Part shown: positions 42,420 through 53,722 of the stretch, piece after piece | Numbering within the stretch: the stretch's first letter is position 1 | Layout: each line of letters begins with the position of its first letter | Assembly: GCA_051294375.1 (NCBI GenBank) | Contig: JBJCIZ010000207.1 | Location: 92,389 to 156,388, forward strand | Direction of reading: 5' to 3' | Length of the DNA: 64,000 nt | DNA from: Paraspadella gotoi | Taxonomy: Eukaryota; Chaetognatha | Program-made: the position numbers and the translations under genes | The notes under the pieces: model-generated | What the model was told of the DNA's origin: nothing | The model's database searches: none | What the model saw: only the letters and a program-made list of their open reading frames with translations

Positions 42420-42702
42420 AATAGCGATGTCGCCGGCGATTCACGCACGAGTCGCAGGTGTGGTACTTATTGGTTGGCGACTTCGCCATGGCAATATCGC
42501 CAGGGCTTTGGCGATGTCGCCAGTCCCCCACTGGCGACCTCGCCAGTGATAAAAGTAGCAATATAATGAAAAGCGCAGCTAACATGGGGATGAGCATCAC
42601 CTACAGGCTCCTCTCCCAACCCTAACCAAACCTCCGTTCAACTCTGTGCCTCTCCCACCCTAACTCGACTGGGCCTCCCTACATCTCCATGCCTCAACCC
42701 TA
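42420..42702. repeat. palindromic GGCGA block and CCCTAA-type array, locus 2
   Basis: 42465-42560 is packed with short palindromes (TTGGCGACTTCGCCATGGC, CACTGGCGACCTCGCCAGTG) and matches 49065-49112 in reverse complement. 42610-42702 has CCCTAA units with CTCCGTTCAACTCTGTGCCT spacers, as at 48240-48985. A TIR transposon interrupts the array at TA 42701-42702. Confidence 0.75.
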
Positions 42703-44610
42703 GACACATTTTTTTCCGCAACAAATGGTCATAGAAACTTCGGAAAACCACCATTCGATTCGAAATAAATTCTCTTTCTAAAATAATTCGCTTGACCCAG
42801 GCGAGTTGAAAGCAACTAGGTAACATACATCCAAATTGGAACTCTTTTCTCAGTTACAATATTTATTATTTTTCGATATAATTTAGTTAATTATTAAATT
42901 TCTGTGACTGATAGATAGTTATTCTTTGTTTAATTATTAAGAATAATCTTTTTTTACAGACAGTCCATTAATCCATGAACACTCGTTCTGCTACAGGGCC
43001 GAGTCTCTCTGTTTCCTGAATTGGTATTTGCAAGCGCTTAGCGAACTTTCGACCACCGCCGGCAGAACCACCAAAAGGGGCAGCAGTATGGAACGGTTCT
43101 TGACATTTTTTACACTCAGCCAAAAACACGAGATAAAAATAGACTGCTTATGTCGTAGCTCTAGAAATTAATTAACCTTTGTAAACTGGGTGACGCGCGA
43201 TCCTTTGCTCTACCTGAAAACAATTCGGAAGAACTAAGGAAGAACTAAGGAAAAAGATTACAATATCATATTTTAGTAGAATATGAGTAGAGTCAAATTA
43301 GATAAATAATTATGCACAAAATGCTTTGTAGTTGCAGATTTATTTAGATTTTAGAATAAATTATCATTATATTGCCAAAAGCACACTCATAATAAAATTA
43401 ATATGAAGTCAGTTGATCTCGTCTCTTTTTCTTCGGCAAGAAGCTCAACTTCACATGACAAAAAAGGCTAAGCTACGATACATCACGCTCGTTGGATGGG
43501 TAGTGCCTCTACATTCTCAAAATGCTGATTGTTGGTGATTCTTTCGTTTTGTAGTCACCAGCAGAAACATGGATGTCTTGGTGATGTCTTATTACATCTT
43601 GTACATTCAATTTTTATTAACTGGTTCTGCTGTCCATTCATGGCGGATGCTCCATTCCTTACTCTCTCCCTCATGAAGATCTAATGGCGTGGAGCGATCA
43701 AGGGATCGCGATGGGGCCCATGCTGGACTAAGAAAGATTGATTTACATTACCGAATATCTTTCTGGCCACTCGGTTATTCTCCACTCTGGCTTCAAAAAA
43801 TTCTCAAACTCAACTAGAAAACAGCAAAACAGCAAATTAGAAGATTACGTTTCGGCTGATTCATGGTTATTTTTTCAGGTTCATTTGCAATATTTTATCA
43901 ATAATTTTTATATTAATTATATCTAATTTCCAATGACTATTATAATTTATTACACAGCTTTGTCACTTTGAGCCATCTTTTTTGTCGAAACTGTGGAAGA
44001 TGTAATGATAAACGCCAACTACCACTCATGTCTGACAAGCTTGTGAAATGGATTTTCCCCACTCAATGATGCTGCGGGAGAGGTGTTTAAATTTGCAAGT
44101 GATTACAATGGTTCAATAACCCGTACATAAAATGCACATGAAGCAATGCTTCAGGGGTTGAAGAACATCGTCGATCTCACCTAAGCCAAACAAAGTGTCT
44201 TATGAACTTAAGTTTAAGATCAGTTAACAATAACAACGCAGAATTGTTTGCCCTCTTGCCCGTCACTTTCATGAGAGAAATAAATTGGTTTAAAAATATT
44301 AAAATTACACTTCCGGTATATTTTGCGTTCAATACTTTTTTATTAATTTTTAATAATTACAACTACATCGGAGTTTTACATTCATTTCAATCCATAATGA
44401 TTAAAAACATCACATAAGATCCCTTCAACCGTTTCAAAATATACGTAAATCAATGAATCTGACGCATGTGGAACTCGACGCCGCTGGGTCAAGCGAAATC
44501 TTTAAATAAGTTAATCATATAGCACATCATTTGAAAGAGAATTTTATTTTCGAATCGAGAATGGTAGTTTCCGAGTTTCTATGACCATTTGTTGCGGAAA
44601 AAAATGTGTC
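42703..44610 (-). mobile_element. TIR DNA transposon copy A (non-autonomous)
   Basis: Ends GACACATTTTTTTCCGCAAC and its inverted complement, with inverted similarity continuing for about 75-110 bases. Flanked by TA on both sides (42701-42702, 44611-44612), as in Tc1/mariner-type insertion. It is related over its whole length to 46316-48225 but in opposite orientation; the strand given is relative to copy B. No transposase frame or DDE/D signature was found. Confidence 0.8.
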
Positions 44611-44612
44611 TA

Positions 44613-46313
44613 GTACTTACCTAAAACTAAGAGGATAAGTTACCTATGATTCGTGAGTCGGTAACATTTAAATGATATTTTGTAAGTTTATAATTAGTTT
44701 TAATTTACTATTTTTAATAATTTTCTCTCTTGTTATATTTAGAAAATAGTCTCCCTTCTACTGCTTCACGTCTCACGCTCATGTTTATGTCTACTACAAT
44801 ATATATTACTAATTTATATACTTCGAATTTCTATAATGAAAAGCAAGTCAGAATACACTAGTAGGGGACCAACTAAGATTTGACTATTAGCAATGTTTCT
44901 TTAGTTGTCTTGACTAAATATTTAAGCAATCATTTTCAAAAAAAATTTATATTATACGTCTTTTGATTAATACATAAATGTTACTTATCTTTTTTCACAT
45001 ATAAAAAAATATTTTTTGAAATCTTAAAATTTTTTGATGAATTTTGAAAGAGCATAAAAAGTTAATACAAGAAATAATAATTACTGATTTTAAAAATTCT
45101 AACGTTTGTAAAGTGAAAATATAAAAAAACTGATAAAATCATCGAAAGATAATTATGATGACAATTTTTTTACAGTTTCTTTTTTTTGACTCCCTTATAA
45201 AAAATAATTATAAAAAATCTTAAAAGCATAGGATCGTCGCAATCGCATAAGAAAAATCTGGATTGACGACAAATTTTGGATACTAAATAAAATAAAATTG
45301 GAGAAAAAAAAAATAAGTTATAAACAGAAAGAAAAATTCTATTTTGCGATTGTAATTAAAAAGAAAGAATTAAAGTACCGAAAAAAATTAAAGTTACAGT
45401 TTCTGAAAAAAAAAAATACATTGTCAAAAAATAAACTGATCAGCAGACGCCAGTCCTGAGAAAAACGAAAATAAAAATATGAAAAATGCGATGCTAATTA
45501 CGAGTTCAATCCTAATTTTTTTAAATAAAAAAAGCAGAGAGAGAAAAAGAAGAGCCCTGCAGAAGCCAGCTGCAGACTCAGAGGCAGCAGAAGAAGCAGC
45601 AGAAAAAAAGAGAGAAAAAGAAAAAGCCCCTGCAGAAGCCAGCTGCAGATTTATTTTATTTTATTTTATTTTCCCGATGAATCAGACTGGGAAAAGAGAG
45701 AGCTACATATATTTAAAATAAAAAGAGAGAGAGAAGGAAACAAAAATAAAAGAGAAATTGTTTGTTTTTTATAAAACGTAAACAAAACATATTTAATAAC
45801 TGTCCAGACTCAATTTTAAGCACACGATGATGAGAGATGTATATAAATTTTCAGCTTCATACATTCAAATTTAATGATAAAAAGGCAATCTATAATTTGG
45901 AACGCGACAACGACGACGACGCCACTGATTTTCATTAATATCATAATTACTATTATATTAATATTTATTTGAATAAATTTTTATTAATTTTTTTAATAAT
46001 AATATTATTATTATATTGACTAAATTATATTTTGTTTATTAACTTATTTAATAATAATTTTTTTTTTATTTGGCTTACCTTTACCTATCTCATATTAAAC
46101 ATGGCCGAATCAGCCTGTTTTACTTAAATTTAAAGTTTTATTAAAACAACCTTTATAATACTTAGTAATAGAATGTTAATAAGTAATAACATATGAGATA
46201 TAACAAAATAAATTTTTATTTTTTGATAAAAATTTTTTTTAAAATTAATTCTTGAAAATTAAAAATATTATTAAAAAATATAATCTAAATTCAGGTAAAA
46301 AAGAAATATATAT
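44613..46313. other. AT-rich DNA between the two TIR transposons
   Basis: No credible gene. 45220-45925 belongs to the composite repeat family (ATCGTCGCAAT junction, ACGTAAACAAAACATATTTA block). It includes a twice-repeated CCTGCAGAAGCCAGCTGCAG (about 45556 and 45630), which creates a spurious Ala/Glu-rich frame. Confidence 0.55.
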
Positions 46314-46315
46314 TA

Positions 46316-48225
46316 GACACATTTTTTTCCGCAACAAAATGGTCATGAGAACTTCGGAAAACCACCATTCGATTCGATAATAAATTCTCTTTCGATGATG
46401 TGCTAATGATTAACTTATTTAAAGATTCGCTTGAACCCAGCGGCATACGAAGTTCCACATGCGTTCAGATTCATTGATTTACGTATATTTTGAAACGAAG
46501 GGATCTTATGTGATGTTTTTAATCATTATGGATTGAAATGAATGTAATTTTAATATTTTTAAACCAATTTATCTCTCTCATGAAAGTGACGGAAGAGGCA
46601 AACAATTCTTGCGTTGTTATTGTTAACTGAATCTTTTAAAACTTGAAGTTCATAAGACACTTTGTTTGGCTACGGGTGAGATCGACGATGTTCTTCAACA
46701 CCTGAAGCATTGCTTCATGTTGCATTTTATTACGGGTTATTGAACCATTGTAATACACTTTGCAAATTTAACCACCCTTCCGCGCATCATTGAGTGGCGA
46801 AAATCCATTTACAAGCTTGCAGAATGAGTGGTAGTTGGCGTTATCATTACATTCTTCCACAGTTTCGACAAAAAAGATGGCTCAAAGTGACAAACCTGAT
46901 GTAATAAATTATAATGTCATTGAAATTAGATATAAATTAATCATAAAAATTATTGATAAAATATTGCAAATGGACCCTGAAAAAATAACCATGAATCAGC
47001 CGAAACGTAATCTTCTAATTGCTGGTTTTTCATATACGCATGGTATTTCCGGCTTTCCCATTTCTACTATGGACCTTTTCAGAGCTCAAGAGGGCTTCAC
47101 CATCGACATTCTAGTTGAGTTTGAGACTTTTTTGAAGCCAAAGCGAGAATACCGAGTGGCCAGAAAGATTGGTATGTAAATCATTCTTAGTCCAGCATGG
47201 GCCCCATCGCGATCCCTTGATCGCACGCATTAGATCTTCATGAAGGGAGAGAGTAAGGAATGGAGCATCCGCCATGAATGGGACAGCAGAACCGAGTAAT
47301 AAATTGAATGTACAAGATGTAATAAGACATCACCAAGAATCCATTTTCTGCTGGTGACTCAAAACGAAAGAATCACCAACGATCAGCGTTTTGAGAATGT
47401 AGATGCAGCTACTCCATCAACGAGCGTGAATGTATCGTGCTTAGCTTTTTGTCATAGAAGTTGAGCTTCTTTGCCAAGAAAAAGAGATGAGAATCAATGA
47501 TTCAATATTAATTTTATTATGAGTGCTTTTGGCAATATAAATGAATAATTGATTTTAAAATCTAAATAATCTGCAAACTACAAAGCATTTTGTGCATAAT
47601 TATTTATCTAATTTTACTATACTCATATTCCACTAAAAATATGACATTGTAATCTTTTTCCTTAGTTCTTCGAATTGTTTTCAGGTGAAGCAAAGGGATT
47701 CGCGCGTCCACCCAGTTTCCAAAGGTTAATTAATTCTAGAGCTACGACATAAGCAGTCTCATTTTTATCCTTTGGTTTTTTGGGCTGAGTGTAAAAAATT
47801 CAAAGAACCGTTCCAATACTGCTGCCCCTTTTGGTGGTTCTGCCGGCGGTGGTCGAAAGTTTGCTAAGCGCTTGCAAATTACCAAATTCGGGAAACAGAG
47901 GAAACTCGGTCCCTGTAGCAGAACGAGTGTTCATGATTAATGACTGTCTGTAAAAAAAGATTATTCTTATAAATTAAAACAAAGAATAACTATCTCAGTC
48001 ACAGAATTTAATAATTAACTAAATTATATCAAAAAAATAATAATATTGTAACTGAGAAAGAGTTCCAATTTGGATGTTGTTACCTAGTTGCTTTCAACTC
48101 CGCCTGGGTCAAGCGAAATATTTTTTTAGAAATTAATTAAATTATATACCAACAAAGAGAATTTTTTTCGAATCGAATGTGGTTTTCGAAGTTCTATGAC
48201 CATTTGTTTGCGGAAAAAATGTGTC
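46316..48225 (+). mobile_element. TIR DNA transposon copy B (non-autonomous)
   Basis: Same ends as copy A; TA precedes it (46314-46315) and CTA follows (48226-48228). It carries the best open frame of the family (46835-47179). About 1.9 kb, like typical Tc1/mariner lengths, but without a visible transposase. Copies A and B have diverged by many indels. Confidence 0.8.
46835..47179 (+). CDS. open frame inside TIR transposon B, unknown
   Basis: 114 codons. The part from MAQSDKPDVINYNVIEIRYK onward is a charged, possibly alpha/beta sequence; LLIAGFSYTHGISGFPIS and TMDLFRAQEGFTIDILVEFE follow, ending KPKREYRVARKIGM. No domain recognised. The region is present in copy A on the opposite strand (about 44010-43735) but with frameshifts and without about 75 bases matching 47030-47110. 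It may be an exon of a former transposase or a captured host fragment. It could also be non-functional. Confidence 0.35.
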   Translation: MALSLHSSTVSTKKMAQSDKPDVINYNVIEIRYKLIIKIIDKILQMDPEKITMNQPKRNLLIAGFSYTHGISGFPISTMDLFRAQEGFTIDILVEFETFLKPKREYRVARKIGM

Positions 48226-48228
48226 CTA

Positions 48229-48985
48229 CTAAACCCTTAAACCCTAACCGCCTTTGTTTCATCAACCACGGGCCTCCCCCAACGCCAACCCTAACCAAGC
48301 CTTCTGTTCTACTCTGTGCCTCTCCCCTAACCCTAACCCAGGCCCGGCCTCCCATACATTTCCGTGCCTCAACGCCTAACCTAACCGCCTTCGATGCATC
48401 AACCATGGGTCCCTCCCCAACCCTAACCTAAACCAAGCCTCCCAGTTCTATCCATGCCTCTTCCCCTAACCTAACCCTAGGCCGGCCTCCGTACATCTCC
48501 GTACCTCAACCCTAATCCTAACCGCTTTGAGCATCACCAGGGTCCCTCCCCCAACCCTAACCCTAAACCAAGCCTCCGTTCAACTCCATGCCTCTACCCT
48601 AACCTAACCAGGCCCGGCCTCCCCGTACATCTCCGTACCTAAACCCTAACCCTAATCGCCTTGATATATAAACCCACGGGCCTCTCTCCCAACCCTAACC
48701 CTAACCGGGCCAGGCCTCCCGTACATCTCCGTGCCTCAACCCTAATCCCTAATGTCCCTCGCAGTACCTTCCTAAGCCTAACCTAACGCGGGCCTCTTGG
48801 TCATCAACAACACCCTCCCTACCCCTATCCCTAAAATTGACATTAATATAAGCCTAAATAAACTTAACTCAACCCTAACCCTAAACTACTCAACCCTAAC
48901 CTAACTACTCAAAACCCTAACCCTAACTACTACCAACTCAACCCTAACCCTAAACCAACTCAACCCTAACCCTAATCTGAGTTTA
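48229..48985. repeat. CCCTAA-type higher-order array, locus 3
   Basis: Units of roughly 130-140 bp, each containing two or three CCCTAACCCTAACC stretches separated by GCCTCCCGTACATCTCCGTG, TCAACCACGGGCCTCC and AAGCCTCCGTTCAACTCC. The right end becomes simple CTCAACCCTAACCCTAA repeats (48870-48985). It resembles subtelomeric satellite built on TTAGGG. Confidence 0.85.
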
Positions 48986-49029
48986 GTTAGGCGAATCGCC
49001 ATAACTAGAACGCTAGAAGTAGTTCACAG

Positions 49030-49115
49030 CTAAAATCGCCAAATGGCGAGGGCGTCATTGGCGACATCGCCAAAGCCCTGGCGATATCGCCATGGCGAAG
49101 TCGCCAACCAACTAG
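49030..49115. repeat. palindromic GGCGA block
   Basis: TTGGCGACATCGCCAAAGCC and TGGCGATATCGCCATGGCGA: short nested palindromes, the reverse complement of part of 42465-42560. Confidence 0.8.
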
Positions 49116-49562
49116 AACCTTAAAATAATCTATCAATAAGCATAGATATAAAATTAAAGATTTTTTTATAAAAATATTACTATGGTATAGGAGCCATATA
49201 AAAATATTTTGTCCATTGAAAGTATCCTTAAAAATTAAAATTTTTGTTTGAGCATGTACTCATTCTAATTTTTGACTCACCCCATAGAGTGCGATTACCC
49301 CTAATATTATTACAAAATACTTAAGTCTATCAAAGTTAAGATAATATTAACTATACTTATCAGCTAAAACTTATATTTTTTATCAAAATATTAAAAAAGT
49401 TTTTCTAGTGATTTTAAACGCCTAGATTTGTCATGAATAATTTAATTCTGGTATAATTAGTTAACATCCAAAATAATCTTTTAAATGACTTTTTTAGTTT
49501 TTTCAGTTTTAAAATAAATTTCTGGCCCTTTTTTATCACTCTAGTGCCTGATGAGTGGGTAG
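49116..49562. other. AT-rich DNA, no gene
   Basis: Nothing recognised before the LTR at 49563. Confidence 0.55.
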
Positions 49563-49803
49563 TGAAGATTGGAGAAAGAATTTAGTAAATTACAAAATGT
49601 AAATAATATTTCTCTCGGCCTAGAATTCCATTCTCGTTTACATTCCTACTTTGATAAACAAAGTAGTTCATATAAAAGGCATTGTTATTTTATTTCTCGC
49701 GCTCATTATTATTATAGCATATCCCTTCGATGTTATATCTGAAATAAACTCTCGTTCATTTTATTGGTATCGAATTCTTTTCACTAAAAAATTCCGTCCT
49801 CCA
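49563..49803 (+). repeat. Gypsy-3 LTR (copy A)
   Basis: Has TATAAAAG at 49671-49678 and AATAAA at 49743-49748. Nearly identical to 55750-55989; related to the reverse LTR at 15941-16161. Confidence 0.85.
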
Positions 49804-49911
49804 CTTGGTGTTCAGCGGCTGGTGTACGAATAAATTTTTTTAAGCCTCCGAAGGAAATACTCGTTCGTCGCACCTAAATTTGGGCAAAATTAAAAGAGAA
49901 ATCCAGGATTA

Positions 49912-50105
49912 CGCTTCGCGTCTATCTTTTCCAAATTTTTTTCCGTGCCATTGCGGTTCAACAAAAAGACATCGAATTTGAAGTGAGATTGTCTGAATTA
50001 ATTATAAGCAAGGAGTTATAAATAAATAATAGGCCTTAAAATTTTTTATAACAAATTGTTAATTGATTGATCAGGATAATTCTGTTACCAATTCATAATT
50101 TTTTC
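49912..50105 (+). repeat. inverted-repeat arm flanking an assembly gap
   Basis: Leader sequence of Gypsy-3 (TTCGCGTCTATCTTTTCCAA to TACCAATTCATAATTTTTTC). Its reverse complement is at about 50431-50620 beyond the gap. Confidence 0.85.
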
Positions 50106-50298
50106 TTCAAGGTCTATCCAGATCTTACTTACCTTTCTTGAGAATTTTATTTTAGTCATGGCATCAGGGGAACCGTCGGTCTGGACCGCCAGATTGGCGA
50201 ATGGGAGACCGTTGCCGAATTCAAACGCGGAGATCTGAAGAGAGTGGTTCCTCGGCTCATAGGGACGGAGGAAATCGATGCGCCGCATGGCCAAGAAG

Positions 50299-50398
50299 NN
50301 NNNNNNNNNNNNNNNNNNNNNNNNNNNNNNNNNNNNNNNNNNNNNNNNNNNNNNNNNNNNNNNNNNNNNNNNNNNNNNNNNNNNNNNNNNNNNNNNNN
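50299..50398. other. assembly gap (100 N)
   Basis: 100 N between the two inverted-repeat arms. Confidence 0.98.
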
Positions 50399-50620
50399 TC
50401 GGGATCTGCTGATAAGCAGATCCGACTAAAAATTATGAATTGGCAACGAACTCTCCTGGTCTAATTAATTAACAATTCGTTATAAAAAACTATGGCCAAT
50501 TATTTTTTACAACTCCTTGCTTCAGAAAAAAAAACCAGAACTATCTTACTTCAAATTCGATGTCCTTTTGTTGAACCGGAAAGGCACGAAAAAAATTGGA
50601 AAAGATTGACGCGAAGCGTT
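50399..50620 (-). repeat. hairpin-family end and inverted Gypsy-3 leader
   Basis: 50403-50428 is the conserved hairpin plus CCGACTAAAA. 50431-50620 is the second arm, reverse complement of 49912-50105, with several indels. Confidence 0.8.
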
Positions 50621-50719
50621 GAAGTTAATTAAACTTAAACAAATTCTAAAAAGACGTGAAACTGAGTGATTGAGCAAGTTAGTTAGGGAAGAAAAAGGGA
50701 AAAAAATACATTTGATACT

Positions 50720-51894
50720 ATGAACTTATTTCACGAAAATAACAACTCAAAAGCTAGAACTATGGTAACAACGTCGTCTCAATCGTCTTGCAAGATGATT
50801 CGCCAAAGGTTGGTCAAGGACCTAGAAATGGCAGAGAAAGAGTGTATAGCCATAGAGAGAGAGAAAGAACGAACGAATGTACAATACGAAAAGGAGAGAG
50901 CAAGACGAGGGTGGATGAAAGAGGATGAGCTTGAAGAAAAATTGAAAGAAATTCGAAAGAGAACCGAAGAAAGAATAATGAAGGTGGAGGAAAGGCATAG
51001 AGAATGGGAGATAGAATTCAGACGTAAAAACGAAGCGAGAAAGGAGAGAGCGGAGATTGAAAGGCTGGCGAGTCTAAGTGGAGGCAGATGGGAAGGTGGA
51101 CGAACGAAGGAGTATCAACGAAGGAGTCATTGGAGTGGACGACGCAATGAGGATCGCCCGACCGCCAATGGATTCAACAAGGAACCTCTGCCGAAAACGA
51201 ATGGTGCGCCAATCCCAATTACACCGCCGCTGCATGAAGAACCGATAAAGAAGCTGAGGCTGTTGCGTGAGAAGCCTGTCACGATGCTGTCTGCAGAAGA
51301 AGTTGCTGCTAAAGAAGATGCTGCTGAAGACGCTGCTGCTGAAGAATCTGCGTTTGAAAAGGCTGCTGTAGAAGACGTTACTGCTAAAGAAGCTGCTGCT
51401 AAAGAAGTCGCTGCTGAAGAATTTGCTGAAAAAGATGCTGCTGATGAAAGAGTTGCTGCCAAGAAGTTTCAAATGACGTTACGGAAAAAGATGAGGAAAA
51501 AGTTGTGGAAGAGGTTGCAGAAAGAGTCGCGAAAGAAATTGCGGTAAAGGATGCGGAAAAAGTTGTGGAAAGGGTTGCGGAAGAAACTGTCAAAGGAGAA
51601 ACTGAGGAGAGATCAATCGGCCACCCATCCGCCTGTAATCGGGAAGACGTTGCGGAGAAATGCATTGAAATGCCATTGTTGAACACTGAATTGCTGGCCA
51701 TTGCTGGGCGCTGCTATCATTCGTGTGAAGGAGAAATTTTTGCAATTCATCCCTTTGAGCTTAACTTCAAGCTGTTGAGTGTTGAGGCTTTGCTGTACAC
51801 TCAATCTCATGGGACAGTTCCTGTTGTGTCAGATTACAAGGTCATTCACATGAAGAGCGTCGGGGAGCCTCCACCCGCTGCTTTCATTGTATAA
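50720..51894 (+). CDS. coiled-coil protein with Ala/Glu-rich repeats, one apparent frameshift
   Basis: Frame 50720-51547 starts MNLFHENNNSKARTMVTTSS. Residues 30-115 are a strong charged coiled coil (RQRLVKDLEMAEKECIAIER, KIRKRTEERIMKVEERHREW-like). A Gly/Arg-rich stretch and a Pro-rich stretch follow, then from residue 190 degenerate 5-6 residue repeats of the AAKEDAAEDAAAEE/KEVAAEEFAEKD type. Near 51460 the repeat continues in frame 51505-51894 (VVEEVAERVAKEIAVKDAEK) and ends in a non-repetitive 70-residue segment (CYHSCEGEIFAIHPFELNF..). One indel joins them as about 390 residues. The layout recalls the E/R-rich gag of Gypsy-3, but I see no direct match. It may be a divergent gag, or an unrelated gene. 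Confidence 0.5.
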
Positions 51895-53720
51895 TTTCTA
51901 TAAATCCTCGTATGAAATAAGGAGATCAATAAGATGGAAATGTATAAGATTACGGTTTATGACACTACGGTTTGGATCCAACTTAGTATCACGAAGTCTC
52001 CACTACAGTTTAATCACCTCTATTTGTAGATAAAGAGAAAGAATGACGAGTTTAAATGATGAACAATGATCAATGAACATTGCTGGGCTACAAGATCAGT
52101 CTTCATGAAAATAATGAAAAAATGAAAAAAAAAAAAAAAAAAAAATTTACTAATCTGTCTAGCTTGGTCTCACATTCAAAACTTGCTAATATTGATAAAA
52201 TATTTGACCATATCGATTATGATGCTCGTCTAAATAGAAGAAGAAAGACGAGGAAGGAGGAGGAGGAGGAATCCTTTAACTTACTGCTTGGAGCAGCTGA
52301 AAAAGTTGGAGGTGGAAACTAAAATTTTGTTTGACGACTCACATTCAAGAGGATAAGGGTGTGAGAGAAATATTCTGGAGTGAAAGGAAAACTCTGGAAT
52401 TGTTTAAAATTAATGAACACATTCAAGAGGCTTGGATGTGTATGCCATGGACATTAAGAGAGGACCTATGAGAGAAAAGTAAAGGTCTTCTTTGGCTCAG
52501 AGAGACGACAACAGTGGAGTTGTTGTCAAAACAAATAAACATTTTTATTAAAGTTTGTGGACCTTGCAACTATACAAAAGAAGTAAAAATGAGAGAAGCA
52601 ATGAGATGGGGCTGTATTTAGATTCGTTTATTTCGTTTGGTGCCCAGCAATGAACCACTGAAAGTAACACAAAATTTAAAGACTGAAGTTATAGAAATTT
52701 GAATGAGGCTTGAACTTGGCTTGAACAAGTTTTGAAAAAGACGTGAAACTGAGTGAGCAAGTTTGAGACAAATTTACTAAATTTGATCGTCTCTGAATAC
52801 AGTGATATTAACTAGACAAATTGATTAATCTTGTGAAACAAGAGGGGGGAGGAAATTCCAAGAAAGAAACTTTCAATGGTGATCGGTTTCTGCACCCAAA
52901 CATGCACCCTCAACTCTTTCTGTGAACCTCGCATGCACGAAGTAACACCCCCAGACAAGATGATCGACGCAAAAGGAGAAAGACATCGAAAATCCGGGGG
53001 GAGCGCCAATAAGCAGGGCGTCATCAAGGAGACGACGCCGGTTGCCAGCAAAAATCGTCGAGACAGGGGTCAAGGAGACGACGCTGGGCGCCATGACAAC
53101 GCAGATCGACGCCGTGAGTCGGTGGCGCTTCGGGATGCCGACGGGGGGAGTTTGGCGCCTCCATCAAATTTTGGAGCCAACTGAGTTGGCTGGGGTTCAA
53201 AGGAGATGCCAAGGAGCCCGTCAGTGTACTTCAATGGGGTCGTCAAGCGGAGCCGAAACTCATGGGGGATAAAAACTCGGGTTGCATGCTGAGTGGACAA
53301 ATTTGCAGACGGCTCTACTGCCACAGGGCGAAGAGCAGCGGTGCGGACGACCTCTCTATTGTATTAGTGTCCGTGTACGTACAGGGGGAGTGTTAGGAGA
53401 GGTCGTGCGCGCGTGAAATCTGGCGTCGTAACGTAAACAATGATCTTTGCTTAGCGTTCTTCAAGGATTTAGAAAAGGTTGATACTGAGTTTGAACGCGC
53501 CAGGATTCAAACGCTGCGGCAGAAGATTAATAATTTTTCACACTCCCCGGAGAATGCCTACTAAGTATGTTATTGACATGAACTATGAGAAATATGTTTT
53601 TTTGTTTATTATTGTTACTGAAGGTTCTTAACGCTGCGCTACACTACATCACTGTTATCAACATGGGCGTTCTGGAGTCAGGGAATTTCTAGTGCTGAGG
53701 CTATGAACAATACTAAATAG
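51895..53720. other. unassigned region, no clear gene
   Basis: Contains a poly(A)/AAAAAG tract at 52119-52145. A motif, AAAAAGACGTGAAACTGAGT (52736), is also found at 50648. A GC-rich stretch 52870-53420 has frames on both strands and no domain. It ends in ACAGGGGGAGTGTTAGGAG (about 53382-53400), which could be a purine tract next to an LTR start. The matching 5' LTR was not found. Confidence 0.4.
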
Positions 53721-53722
53721 GA

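Larger units (their letters stand above)
49563..50298 (+). mobile_element. Gypsy-3 copy A: LTR, leader and start of gag
   Basis: LTR 49563-49803 (TGAAG..TCCA), then CT and TGGTGTTCAGCG, a primer-site-like sequence, then an AT-rich leader matching 55990-56353. The first gag codons follow from ATG 50158 (MASGEPSVWTARLANGRP). Runs into the 100-N gap. Confidence 0.8.

Noticed and set aside
45479-45721. Ala/Glu/Lys-rich frame with a hydrophobic start
   Set aside because: Built on a duplicated CCTGCAGAAGCCAGCTGCAG and AAAAAGAG runs in a dispersed repeat; no domain.
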